Shown: piece by piece, positions 1 through 9,357 of the stretch
Numbering within the stretch: position 1 is the first letter of the stretch
Layout: each line of letters begins with the position of its first letter
Source: Saccoglossus kowalevskii
Taxonomy: Eukaryota; Hemichordata; Enteropneusta; Harrimaniidae
Length of the DNA: 21,543 bases
Direction of reading: 5' to 3'
Assembly: GCF_000003605.2 (NCBI RefSeq)
Contig: NW_003108582.1
Coordinates: 13,205 to 34,747 of the forward strand
The notes under the pieces: generated by a model
What the model was told of the DNA's origin: nothing
Database searches by the model: none
Seen by the model: only the letters and a program-made list of their open reading frames with translations
Translations under genes and position numbers: made by a program

Positions 1-123
1 CACAAAGACGCCTTAGGGTAGCATTCCCTATAGAAAAAAAGGCCTCTCCCAAGGGGCCACCCCTAAGGGATCATGCATAAGGGGCCTGATCCGATATTCT
101 CTTTTGTTTCTGCGACCAACGAG
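1..123 (+). repeat. Left inverted terminal repeat of the DIRS element (inner part)
   Basis: Its reverse complement matches 4917-5049 almost continuously. The core around 5-58 (CCTTAGGGTAGCATTCCC and the following A-run and CCTCTCCC) pairs with 4991-5045. The match resumes at the GAATATCGGATCA segment (about 88-100 against 4945-4960). Small indels separate the two arms. The outer part of this repeat lies left of the window. An inner hairpin is possible between CCTTAGGG (11-18) and CCCTAAGG (61-68). Confidence 0.88.
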
Positions 124-297
124 TACAGATATTGTTCGGCTTTGTTGCAATTGGTGATCGACTTCATTACGGTAAAGGCTTTCCATTATTAAGGGCCCAT
201 TTTTTTTTTACCTGTGTTAGTTGAATTCCGATTTCTGGCGTGGTGAATTTACTATTTTTTTCATGATCTCGCTTTCGTAATTTTTGCAGACACTATT

Positions 298-417
298 ATG
301 CCTTGGTCACAAAAAAAGACACAGTACGTCCCGCCACAGACGGGACATAATATATGCTCATCCTGCTTCAAGCAGTTGCCCGTTTGGGACCCACATATGT
401 GTGATGTCGGTCGATAG
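298..417 (+). pseudogene. Gag (ORF1) N-terminus of the DIRS element, truncated by a stop
   Basis: An ATG at 298 opens a 39-codon frame ending at TAG 415-417. It carries CSSCFKQLPVWDPHMC at 355-402, a CxxC...LP..D.H..C arrangement. I recognise this from the N-termini of animal DIRS Gag-like proteins, where it probably forms a zinc-binding knuckle. The usual second C-terminal CxxC is not seen because the frame ends. Its place just inside the left terminal repeat fits ORF1. The overlapping longer frames on both strands at 261-594 are shadows. The family assignment rests on the motif pattern only. Confidence 0.5.
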
Positions 418-2442
418 CGCAGGAACACTGGTGGTGGATCTAAATTCTCCCAACGTGGAGTTAGCTTCCCCACCAGATATTACCGAGACTAGCAAACATC
501 GGCCAACCGCTTTTGCTGGGAGATCAGAGTTTCCAGTCACCACTGACTGACGTTGATAAACGGCATGTTTCCTCTGGGACACTGACATTGACACAGAATC
601 GGCACGGCCTTTAGAGACTGAACCGGTTCAATCCACCGGAACTTTATCGGTACCGACGCAGCCTGAGTGGATTGCGCAATCACTGCTGCCTGCCTTTACC
701 GTTATTAGTCAAGGTGGCAAACAAAAAAAGCTCTCCCAGGGTGAAGAGATGGCTTAGATAGTTAGTCTGGCTTCAAAGGTCAACTCCCTTCTGCAGGGTA
801 GGACGCAGGAGGACCTGGGGGGGGAGTCAGTGGGGGGGAAAGATATTGTCTGTACCTCCACTACCAGGGCTAGGGTCAGGTGTGTCCCATTCTTCCAGTG
901 ATCTCTCCTTCAGAGGGTGGGAAAGGGAGTGTCCACTTTTTTATAGAAGGGGCCCTCTCCCCGGAACCCACTTATGGGGGTACAGCTACCAAGTCTCCAA
1001 CAGGAGGGGGGCGAGTGCTTTGTCACTCCTCGTCCCCACTTTGTTTGGGCAGTCACAGGATACCCAACCAACAGGAGCTCAGCTGTCCCTTACTAATATG
1101 CAGTCAAGGTCGCAGCTTGTGAACTGGGCAGTGACGGCCGCGGGCCGGTGGTATTCCCTCCCCCACCCTCCTGATGGGGGAGTCACCTTTGAACCTGTTT
1201 TCATCGGCGCTCTCCTCGCCCACTGCCAGCGTAGAGATCATGCCTGCTCACCAACTCCCCTGGGTGCCTCGTGTGACCCAGGCTATGGAGGAGGCTCAGA
1301 GGGCGATTGGTACCCTTTGGGGGGGACCAAACAGCTTGAACCTGGTTTTGAAGCGGTCACGTCCAATGCCTTCCGTTGGGTGAATCCATACCTCATTGGG
1401 GCTACACGAACAATCGACGAGTCCCCGGTGTGGGACACTCGCACGGTACCACAGCCTTCTTGACGGGTTCCCCATCCTGATCCCGGTACCCATACTTTTG
1501 TTAAGGCGGGTAGTGCGGATTGGGAAGGCCACGTTCCATGGTCATTTGACCGGCACCAGAGCCTATAGTGCATAGGACTTTACGGGCAGAACTTAGACCC
1601 ATCAATTTTATAGAATGGGTTTCTTTAGCGTTGGAGCGTCAGCTCACCTTGCTTAGTTCTGACTGTCTGATTGCTCAGAAACGAACCTCGGGCAGATGGG
1701 CCAGTTCCTGGCGGCGCAGGGAGTTGCTATATACGATATCACTCAAGTCCATACTGCCCTATTGGCAGGAACAGTTTCGGCTGAGCGTGAGGCAGTGTGG
1801 GTCTGTGTGCCTATCCTACTCTAGCGTGGGACGAGTTTGTACGCCTGCGGAGAAGGCCTTTGGGGCGTGACCGGCTATGTGGTGGCCGGTTAGTGGATGC
1901 GGTGAACGGTTTGGTGGTTGCAGAAGATCAGCGTATCCAATTGAACCAATTGAGGATCAAAGCGCTCATGGTCTCCTTTGAAAGGGCAGAAGAAGACTAG
2001 CGGGAAGCGTCAGAGAAAGCCCAAGCAATGTGGCGTTGGTGGTGGGCGTTCTGACAATTCTGGGGACCAGGGGGCCGCGAAGTCTCTTTGAAAGTTTCGC
2101 CGGCTGCCTGGACATGGATAGTGGTACGACTCTGGGTCTCCTTCCTCGGAGTCCTCAGGCTCAGTCTCCCCCTCTTCGTCCTCTCATACTGGTGGCTAGA
2201 GTTCGGGAAGCACTAGCTCTGAATGCCCGTGCACTCCTTCCAGTGGAATCGCGCCTTGTGCAGCACATTCCAGCTTGGCGCACAAGAGTGTCTGATCCCT
2301 GGACTTGAAGTAGTGTCGCATGGGTATTAGATTCCTCTTCGGTCTCCTCCTCAAGATGGAGACGACAGGAAGTAGCAAGCCTTCTGGCGAAAAGGGTGAT
2401 ATGCCTAGCAGGGAACCCCCATTTAGTGCTAGGGTTCTTTCC
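418..2442 (+). pseudogene. Decayed remainder of the Gag/ORF1 region
   Basis: This stretch lies between the Gag N-terminal motif and the first reverse transcriptase motif. It holds several medium open frames (846-1463, 1568-1870, 1797-2000, 2030-2308) in different registers, and none has a motif I recognise. The segment 1568-2000 is rich in Arg, Gln and Glu in two overlapping frames, as a structural protein might be, but I cannot choose a frame. By position this is the Gag body of the DIRS element. The G-runs near 820-840, 1000 and 1320 and the frame changes indicate indel decay. Confidence 0.4.
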
Positions 2443-3240
2443 CACATCTTCCTTGTTCCCAAGAGTTCGGGGGGTGGGGTGGGGGTGGCGTCCAGTCCTA
2501 GACCTCAGTCGGCTGAACGGGTTTGTGGATCAAGCGCTTCCAGATGGAAACACCAGCGCCGGTACTTCTGTCAGTGCACTCGGATGATTGGCTGGCATCA
2601 CTGGATTTGAGCGACGCTTACCTCCACATTCCCATTCACCACTCATGCAGCCGGTATCTCAGAATCCCATAAAGGGCAAAGTTTACAAGTTTACCGCCTT
2701 CATTTTCGGTCTGTGCACAGCACCGTACGTCTTCACCAGTGTGCTAAGACAGGTGACCCAACTGCTACACCGGTCTTCGATCTATCTGAACCCATATCTT
2801 GACGACTGGTTATTACACAAACGAGACGGGGAGGTTTTAGTGACGCAGTTGACGCAGATTCTCCTCCACAAGTTGGACTTTTTAATAAATATTGCCAAGT
2901 CCAACCCAATACCGTCCCACAGCCTGGTTTTTCTGGGTATGAAGTTCGGCATGGAGCAAGGGCTTGTTAGTCCTCTCAGAAACAATGCTCTCTCTTGTAG
3001 AGTTCGCCAGCCAACTCCGGTCGACTGAATCAGTGTTGATGCGCGAACTGATGCAGCCTTTTGGCAAATGACTTCAGTTTGTCGTCTGGTTCCGTTAGCA
3101 GCTCTCTGGTCTCATCCGATTCAGAGGTGCTCACTGGACTACAGGATCCACATGCGGAACCTGACGTTCAGGGTTCAATCGTCAGACCAAGCGATGATGG
3201 CCCTTTTTTGGCGGAAGGACACATAGTACTTGGAAACGGG
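2443..3240 (+). pseudogene. DIRS reverse transcriptase, frameshifted
   Basis: RNA-dependent DNA polymerase of the element. Motifs appear in the right order but in three frames: HIFLVPKSSGG at 2443, WRPVLDLSRLNGFV at 2486-2527, LDLSDAYLHIPIH (first catalytic Asp) around 2601-2640, then FGLCTAPYVFT and the catalytic YLDDW at 2795-2809. LVFLGMKFG follows, and then a connection segment with LVPLAALWSHPIQRC from 3086. YLDDWL is typical of DIRS rather than of LTR or LINE polymerases. There are at least two frameshifts before YLDD, a stop at 2670 and a stop at 3224, so it is dead. Only the stretch 2588-3028 is open for its full length. Confidence 0.88.
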
Positions 3241-3271
3241 AACACCCCTCGATCCGACGACTCCCTCGCTG

Positions 3272-3590
3272 ACTCTCATTACAGATGTGTTGCCCCAGGG
3301 AGGGGGCGGTCATCTGAGGGACCAAGGTGATGGTCCAAGGTGACGTGGCCGTCCGCATATTTGGATCGCCACATCTATTGGTTGGAGTTGCAGACTGTCC
3401 TACTGTCTGAAATGTTCTTCAGGAAGTTGCACACCACCACAGAGTTCTGCTTCGGGCAGACCTCAGTAGTGTCGTACATCAAGGAGGGGAGGGACGCATT
3501 CCCCCACGTTGTCGAAGCTAGCGGAGGAGATTCTCCTTTGGTGCCTGGATAACCAGGTTGAGCTGGCACTCTACCGATGAGCCCTGCGCT
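3272..3590 (+). pseudogene. DIRS RNase H domain, frameshifted and truncated
   Basis: This domain degrades RNA in RNA-DNA hybrids during reverse transcription. The first-Asp segment (TLITDVLPQGGGGHL, from 3272) lines up with the usual TDAS..GWGAHL. It is followed in another frame by HIYWLELQTVLL (near 3370-3405), which holds the catalytic Glu, and by FCFGQTSVVSYIKEGR (near 3450-3500), which matches the V.TDN..VV.YI segment with the Asp displaced by a frame change. LLWCLDNQVELALYR can be read near 3540-3580. The usual HIPG..N..AD.LSR ending is missing, so the 3' half appears deleted before the recombinase begins. Confidence 0.75.
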
Positions 3591-3649
3591 ATTCCATATT
3601 TGCGCGTGGAGGCTATCAATAAACTTGTGCAAGCACTAGGCTTTCTGCA

Positions 3650-4317
3650 GAGTTGTCCAAGTTCCTCGCTTTGGCACAGTCGGACGGCACCAGACATTTG
3701 TACGATTCCAGGTGGAGACCGTACATTGATTTGTGTGACGGAAAGGAGATTGATCATCTCAGTCCCTCTATTAGCGAGGTAGCCGATTGTTTCCTATATC
3801 TTTGATCAAGGAAAATCTATATCGACAATTCTTGGATATCGGCCAGTTTTATTCCCAGTTTTATAGAATCTGTTGGACTGAAACTGGTTTCGAGTTCTAT
3901 TATGTTACAACTGTGTAGTCTTTCCGCTCGAAGGAGCCATGCACCAAGGGGCTAGCTAATCCTCCTGACTGGGCACTGTCCTTTAGTGGCGGATGTGCCT
4001 CCTTTATGAACTCACTAGTTATTTTGAAGACTTGGCTGGGATTTCTTGCAAGGAATCCCAGGGCGTGACCCTGAGCCGATCGTCATCCCACGCATCACTT
4101 ACATAGTGGTCAAGGAGGATTGTCTGGGACAGATTCTATGCCTGGTCTGAGCTCTGAGCTGGTACTGCGACCGCACCAAGGTGTCTAGGGGCAGTGAGAA
4201 GCGCATGTTTGTCTGTTATGGTCGGGGCAAACAGAGCCACCCTGCTTCGAATATCTGGAGATCTCAGAATGGAGATCTCAGAATGTTTTCATTAACTATT
4301 ACTTGAGAGACCTCTAA
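3650..4317 (+). pseudogene. DIRS tyrosine recombinase, frameshifted, lacking its central catalytic box
   Basis: The integrase-like enzyme that inserts the circular DNA intermediate. The N-terminal core-binding part reads LYDSRWRPYIDLCDG (near 3697) and, after a frame change, FDQGKSISTILGYR (3801-3842). Catalytic-domain pieces follow: FLARNP at 4042, ALSWYCDRTKVSRG from 4151 and KRMFVCYGRGKQSHP near 4199-4245. The frame ends in FINYYLRDL then TAA (4288-4317). By comparison with Cre-type recombinases, the Tyr at 4300-4302 is the nucleophile. The roughly 50 residues that should separate RGKQSHPAS from the C-terminal Trp are absent, which removes the HxxR box. A 14-bp duplication at 4257-4284 also shifts the frame. 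Confidence 0.75.
4257..4284 (+). repeat. 14-bp tandem duplication within the recombinase
   Basis: GGAGATCTCAGAAT occurs twice back to back (4257-4270 and 4271-4284). As 14 is not a multiple of three, the duplication moves the final FINYYLRDL segment out of frame with the preceding Trp. Confidence 0.95.
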
Positions 4318-4762
4318 GCACTGCAGGAGGGCCTCTACAGGATAGTTGTGACATGTCAGACTGTGTTCGCTGACCCAGCCCGCACCACCAAGGGGCCCTA
4401 TGCGCGAAAGCATTAGCGCGATAGTGCCTTAAGTCGAAACTAGCCTCCTTTGCTTGACGCTACCAGTTTTTTGTTCAGCGCTATCGAACCCGAGCAATAT
4501 ACTGTTTCAATGCATTAAAATTGTTGGGGGCCCTATTTATTGTTCAGTGGACCGGCTTTAGTAGCCTCCCTGAATTGGGGGGGGGGGTCTACCTTCGGGC
4601 ACCCGGTCCCCGAAGAGTCACCTAATTAGTTTTATTCTGGGACTAGACTCTTTGTGAGTAGCTTTAGATTTCTCAGTTTTTTTTTTGGACCTTCCTTTTT
4701 GGGGTCGAAAAAATACATTTCAGCCGCCAGAGCTTCCCCACCTCCGGTGAGCGTGCTACTCT
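4318..4762. other. DIRS 3' untranslated region, no gene seen
   Basis: The stretch between the recombinase stop and the internal complementary region. It contains a G-run near 4578-4588 and a possible GC hairpin around 4594-4615 (TCGGGCACCCGGTCCCCGA), then T-runs. No coding frame is recognised. Confidence 0.5.
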
Positions 4763-4884
4763 GCCTACGAGTAATAAATGGAATTTATTATTTCCACAGA
4801 CTTTCTGGTAGGTGATGTAGTAAACTATTAGGGTTGTACAAACCCGTTTGTTTACCTAATCATACCTACCAGAAAGTCTGTGGA
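4763..4884 (+). repeat. Internal complementary region (ICR) of the DIRS element
   Basis: It has two adjoining parts. Positions 4763-4813 repeat 5102-5152 in direct orientation (49 of 51 bases by eye), so they complement the outer end of the left terminal repeat. Positions 4826-4884 are the reverse complement of about 5132-5189, the outer end of the right terminal repeat. The junction lies at about 4814-4826. In DIRS elements the ICR is thought to act as a splint joining the two ends of the single-stranded product into a circle. A short near-palindrome TAATAAATGGAATTTATTA lies inside the first part. Confidence 0.88.
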
Positions 4885-4916
4885 ACCCGCCCACCTCTCC
4901 ACAAGCTTACGGGGGC

Positions 4917-5189
4917 CCGTTGTGGCAGCGGAAACGTTTGTGGGAATATCGGATCACACCTCGTATGCATGACCACCTCGCGCACGGCATGGCCCCTTAG
5001 GAGAGGTCTTTTTTTCTATAGGGAATGCTACCCTAAGGTGTTCTTTGTGAACAGGGTATATTCCCTAATAGATTCCGATTGGGGCTGTAATCTGTACTTA
5101 AGCCTACGAGTAATAAATGGAATTTATTATTTCCATTGACTTTCTGGTAGGTATGATTAAGGTAAAAACGGGTTTGTACAACCCTAATA
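4917..5189 (+). repeat. Right inverted terminal repeat and right end of the DIRS element
   Basis: Positions 4917-5049 are the reverse complement of 1-123. Positions 5050-5189 correspond to the part of the left repeat lying outside the window. The end is placed at 5189 because complementarity to the ICR stops there: ACCCTAATA pairs with TATTAGGGT at 4826. The following T-rich DNA belongs to a repeat that continues beyond the element. Confidence 0.85.
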
Positions 5190-5418
5190 TTTTGTCATTT
5201 TTGGTAAAAAGTAATATTTGATATTACATATATAGGTAATACATTGTACATGTAGACCTCTTTCAGATTTGTTCATTTTGTGATGATATCTTCAATTATC
5301 TAATTTTGTCATTTTTGGTGAAAAGTGATATTTTTGAATTCTTGTTGAAAACGGCAAGTCCTGTTGCTTTGATACTATACATATTGTTCATGTTCTAATG
5401 ATATCTTCTGTTATGTGC
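5190..5418 (+). repeat. Two-unit tandem repeat of about 113 bp next to the DIRS end
   Basis: TTTTGTCATTTTTGGT followed by AAAAGT and ATATTT starts at about 5189 and again at 5303. GATGATATCTTC near 5282 recurs as AATGATATCTTC near 5397. The units are diverged in their middles. The sequence is AT-rich with no coding frame. Confidence 0.7.
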
Positions 5419-5429
5419 ATTGCTAACAG

Positions 5430-5636
5430 CGGAGCTATCTCGGCCGACAGGCTGCTTGTTTTGTTATTAATTTTGTTTTCTCACTTTCCTCATACATTAT
5501 ATTGGCTATATATAATGCATGGACTCCAGTAGACAACTTTATCAGTTGGAAGCTGAGCTTTCTTAATACACATTGGCCCATCCAGTTAATTTTCCAAGAC
5601 TGTTTTCAAGAAATGTTCAGGTCAAGGTCTTTTTAA
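5430..5636 (+). other. Open frame without a start codon, possible terminal exon
   Basis: A 68-codon frame runs from 5430 to TAA 5634-5636. It is preceded by a plausible splice acceptor (TTGCTAACAG ending at 5429). The translation has a hydrophobic stretch (AACFVINFVFSLSSYIILAI, near 5451-5510) followed by a Trp-containing tail (WTPVDNFISWKLSFL), so it could be the last exon of a membrane protein whose other exons lie left of the retrotransposon. I recognise no family. A competing in-frame reading 5519-5566 (MDSSRQLYQLEAELS then stop) overlaps it in another register. AT-rich DNA yields such frames by chance, so confidence is low. Confidence 0.18.
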
Positions 5637-8282
5637 GGTTTATGTGTTTGCTGCTTTTATATGGGTGATACTGAACGGTGAGGGTGGGAGGGACTAAAAC
5701 ATCTTCCCAAAAGGCCAGGTCAGGGTCATCACAAGGCCTCTGGTCAGGATCATCTCAAAGTTCACATGTTGATTGCATGTGTGTTGAGTGTCAGGAGGTC
5801 ACCTCTCTTTCAAGATCTTTCAAAGAAAGTTCAAGGTCATCCTAAGATCACATGCCACTTTGTCATATTGTCTAACTTTGTCATTCTCAATTCAGTCACA
5901 TGTATATATTCTGGTAATTGTGACAACTCATGTTTCAGCTTCAATTTCCTGTACACCCACATCAATTATACATATCCATGCACTATATACACAAATACAA
6001 ACATGTATCCTCTTATGGGACAATTGCCACAACTACTAAACTGTCATAGATTCCTATCCACCTAGTAAATGCCACTGCCCTTCAGCATGTGTCAATTACA
6101 GCAAAGCTCTACTAACCACAGGATCGCTTGTATTAAATATATATACGTCTGTCTCATCATTTCCATTCTTCTGTTTCTTTGGTTAAAAATAAGAATTTTC
6201 AACTGATTGTTTTCAAAAAAATGGATGCTGTATTAGTGATTCTAAAATCTTAATTGATATTAGTGAAAATGCTTATTGTAGTTAAAATAACTCAAACCAT
6301 TTTGGAAATCTTTATCACTGAAATATGTCAACAAAGTTGAATTTTGTTTTGACAATGAAGTGAGTTTACAAATTTATTACAATTTGGCCAAATGAACTTG
6401 TTGGACACAGCAATACGTGTACAGAATGAAGAAGTTTATACTGCTGATGTTAGTTAAAGGCATGCACTCAAAAGATATTTTAATTAAGATAGTGTTAACC
6501 ATTGTTTTAATTGTGTAGTATGAATCATTTTTTGACGGCAAAATGTAAAAGTAGTGTACATTTGCTACTATTTTTAGCTCCAGTATACTGTTATTTAATA
6601 ATTACTGTTTATTTATTGTGTTATTCTATTGTATTAGGAACGTTGAGATTGATAATATAGGTACATGTAGCATTAATTGAGAATTGTGCATTTTTTTTAA
6701 TTTTATTAATAAATTTTTCATGTAATATAATTTTCGGTCATTGTTTACTCTTTAATTTTATCAAATATTTTTCCTGCAAAATTGTATTTGGCTGTATTTG
6801 AGGACTGTTCATTTGCCATGCAAAGAAAAGATCATACCAGGCCACGAGTTGCATGATCATTTGCATCTCGCCTAAATTTGTATTCATTATATATTACATT
6901 ATTACATGTAACTATATTGTAGATTTTAGATATCTAACTTGATATGTTTATTTTAACACCTTTATTACATTTTATAAACCAAAATAGATATGTAATTCAT
7001 TCTATAAGGTTGTAATAAAGAATTATCTTTTCTTGTATAGTCTCAGTGGCTTTATTCATCAGGTATCAAACTTCTTGCATTTGTGGTCTTGGTTAATCCA
7101 CAATCATAATTTCTTCAAAATTAATTCCATGCATAGTAACCGTCCTACATTTGTTGATAAACTGCACAGTATCTGTTGGTATTGTGCATCTGTAAAGAAG
7201 GCTTTATAATCTTCTAAACTTTGTAATTGGGTAATAAAACAATTTAAAAACAAAATTACTTGTAAACACTTGCAATGACTGTAGCCCTTTACTTTCACAA
7301 TCAAACATTGAATGTATATTCTTTAGAGTCCAAATAGAGTACATGGAACTTGAAGGAAAGATATTTCATCAGCATATATTAGTGTATCCTCGCATGTATT
7401 GTATGAATTGTTATATATTAAAAGCATTAAATTCTTGGTATGATATCTGTGCATTACTTTCACAATTGAATATATATCGTTTAAAAGAGTTGGCCATTGG
7501 ACAATTTACTCATGGTATGTCAATCTGAACAGTTTCTAAGATGAGAATCCATTTGAAAGCACCAAATAGCAGACATATTGTTACAAACTGCTTTGAAAGA
7601 ATTGCATATTGGATCATTTTAAATTACGACACAGTTTAGTATGAGTTTTGAGGCTAATTCGGAGCTAAATATCGACAAATGATATAACTGAGCTAATAAT
7701 ATTTGTCAATAATTAATATAAACTTAGAAATATATTCAGTCTGAATAGATGTGTTTAGCTTCAGATAAATTACATTTAGTTCAGCTGGCACCTATATATT
7801 TGGTTTAAATAGTGGTTTATCAATGTCTATACAATATATTACCTTGAAATAGTTTTAATTATTAATATAATATATTTCTATGTTATGAACAGGACATTGC
7901 TTCAAACTTGAAGTGTTGAAAAAATTGCGTGAATCGGTTAAGAATAGGCAAAGATACAAACAATTTACTAGCTCTTTTTGTTTGTTTTGTGGATCCAAAT
8001 CAAAGTTAGAAAATTAATGTGGTAGAATTATTTATTTATTGTTAAATAACGATCATGTATCTTGTAGCGTTTCATCATTAATAACAAAAAAAATTGGAGG
8101 CCTTTATCATTGCTAGCTCCCGGTTGTAGTTTCAAACAATTGCACGCCCTGGTCTAGACTGGCGCAGTCGGGGCGATTACTTTGTTTTTGTAATTTGAAT
8201 AAAATAAAATAAATCGCGAAATGAAAATAAAAAAAATCGCGAAATGAAGGTGTTAGCGCGAAATCGCAGTTACAGGGTATAA
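5637..8282. other. AT-rich intergenic or untranslated DNA, no gene recognised
   Basis: Open frames here (5766-6065, 7343-7528 and 7104-7304 on the minus strand) show no coding character. The part 5610-5850 has several GGTCAAGGTC- and AGGTCATC-like motifs, loosely repeated. The part 8190-8250 has two copies of AAATCGCGAAATGAA. No RNA gene or element end is evident apart from a candidate poly(A) signal near 7014. Confidence 0.5.
7014..7019 (+). terminator. Candidate poly(A) signal AATAAA
   Basis: AATAAA with TTCTTGTATAG and other T-rich DNA downstream could end a plus-strand transcript, for example one using the possible exon at 5430. Another AATAAA lies at 6708-6713. Such hexamers are common by chance in DNA this AT-rich. 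Confidence 0.15.
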
Positions 8283-8718
8283 TTGATACTTTTCTAGTTG
8301 ATGGCTTAGCATTGATGGCTTTACATTGATTCCCGGAAGAGTTTGAGGTGTCGTTATTTGGCACCACTTTGTTTTTATGGGGAAAAACACCCTAATCACT
8401 CTACCCATTTTTAATAAGTTACAGATAGTTTATTTTGTATTATACACGCCCCTAACACCGTTGCTTTAGGGGCTTTGCAGTTATTTTATTAAACTCAGAG
8501 GAATGGGTTTGTGGTCAATATAGTATATCTGCAATGTTAAACAAATGTTAAAAATTAACAACAAAAAAATGATTTATATACCTCAAAACAAAATGGCCGC
8601 CGAAATCCGTTGAAGGGGACAGTCATGTATCTTGCTTGCATAAGTTCCTTCCAAAGTTATCCCAAATTGTGAATTTGAAATGGGTTTGTGGTTGAGAAAG
8701 CGTATCTACAATATATCG
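8283..8718 (+). repeat. Repeat block A, copy 1
   Basis: Two parts match DNA at 11927-12391 in the same orientation: 8283-8490 (TTGATACTTTTCTAGTTGAT through TTTGCAGTTATTTT) and 8624-8718 (ATGTATCTTGCTTGCA through GGGTTTGTGGTTGAGA). The DNA between, 8491-8623, is not shared. The motif AATGGGTTTGTGGT also recurs within this copy at about 8506 and 8678, an internal repeat of about 170 bp spacing. No protein-coding signal is seen. It is probably a dispersed or tandem repeat family. Confidence 0.8.
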
Positions 8719-8761
8719 TAATACAACCTTAGAAAGTTAATTTATTCCTGTTGATTGGGAG

Positions 8762-9333
8762 ATGAATGTAATCATGGTGTCGCAGCATCGGTAGTGTGAA
8801 CGACGGTGAAATTGTCATGTATACTCGGAACGAAAACGCGCTGGTTTAATGACGTAATTCAGTATTCCCTTTCACTGATACCTGATTTATTGCATCATGG
8901 CACATTTTTACTTGCTGGGTCGACGAAACTGTTTTTTTTTACAGACAGTCGTTTAGCGAGTAAGTTTCTATTCTAACCCATTTCCCAATACCAACAACAC
9001 CCTTTTTAGACTGATGATGAGGGAGAAACCTATTGGTCGTGAACTGAACTACACACTCAGACTATAATGAGAAAATTGATAATATATATACGATTGTATA
9101 TTCAACTGTCCCCACGCAGTTAATAAAGTACATTAATTTTGATGAAATTGACATTGAAGTATATAATCGTGACCCACAATTATCTTTCAGATAGCATCTG
9201 TGTTTAGAAATGTCGCACGTGAAAAGGTTAAACCTATGTAGCGTGTCTAACCTATGGAGTTTGATGAGGTTATCGTCTGATATCACTTGCTCGTAGAACT
9301 GGATGATATAAGTTACGTCATGAAGTATAATTT
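8762..9333 (+). repeat. Repeat block B, copy 1
   Basis: A 572-bp segment nearly identical to 11320-11887, with fewer than about ten substitutions and a few short indels by eye. The minus-strand frame at 9062-9286 is also open in the other copy, but the copies are so similar that this carries little weight. Inside is a splice-like pair, T-run plus ACAG at 8941-8944 and GTAAGT at 8960-8965. The shared part ends where ATAATTT meets different DNA (TATTTGCA here, CGGTCAACG in the other copy). Confidence 0.92.
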
Positions 9334-9357
9334 ATTTGCAATTTTTCTGAACGAAAT

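Larger units (their letters stand above)
1..5189 (+). mobile_element. DIRS-like tyrosine-recombinase retrotransposon, decayed, left end cut by the window
   Basis: Seen: inverted terminal repeats (1-123 against 4917-5049), an internal complementary region at 4763-4884, and remnants in one orientation of a Cys/His Gag motif, reverse transcriptase with YLDD, RNase H and a tyrosine recombinase ending in NYYLRDL. This domain set with split terminal complements is diagnostic of DIRS elements, which replicate through a circular intermediate and integrate by recombinase without target duplication. All domains change frame or carry stops, so this copy cannot make its proteins. Position 1 pairs with about 5049, so about 140 bp of the left end lie outside the window. 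I found no methyltransferase domain, which many DIRS elements carry. The element is visibly more GC-rich than the flanking DNA. Confidence 0.9.

Noticed and set aside
846-1463. A 205-codon plus-strand frame as a host gene
   Set aside because: It lies within the DIRS element between the Gag and polymerase remnants, starts at a TTG and has no recognised domain, so it is at best a Gag fragment or shadow.
3061-3330. An 89-codon Ser/Asp-rich frame as a separate protein
   Set aside because: The neighbouring register contains the polymerase connection segment (LVPLAALWSHPIQRC) and the RNase H start, so this frame is a shadow.
8160-8171. TGGCGCAGTCGG as an LTR-retrotransposon primer-binding site
   Set aside because: It resembles Ser-tRNA primer sites of some Ty3/gypsy elements, but no LTR ending in CA, second LTR or polypurine tract was found around it.
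9062-9286. Conserved minus-strand 74-codon protein in both block B copies
   Set aside because: The copies are about 98 percent identical, so an open frame in both is uninformative, and the few differences include amino-acid changes.
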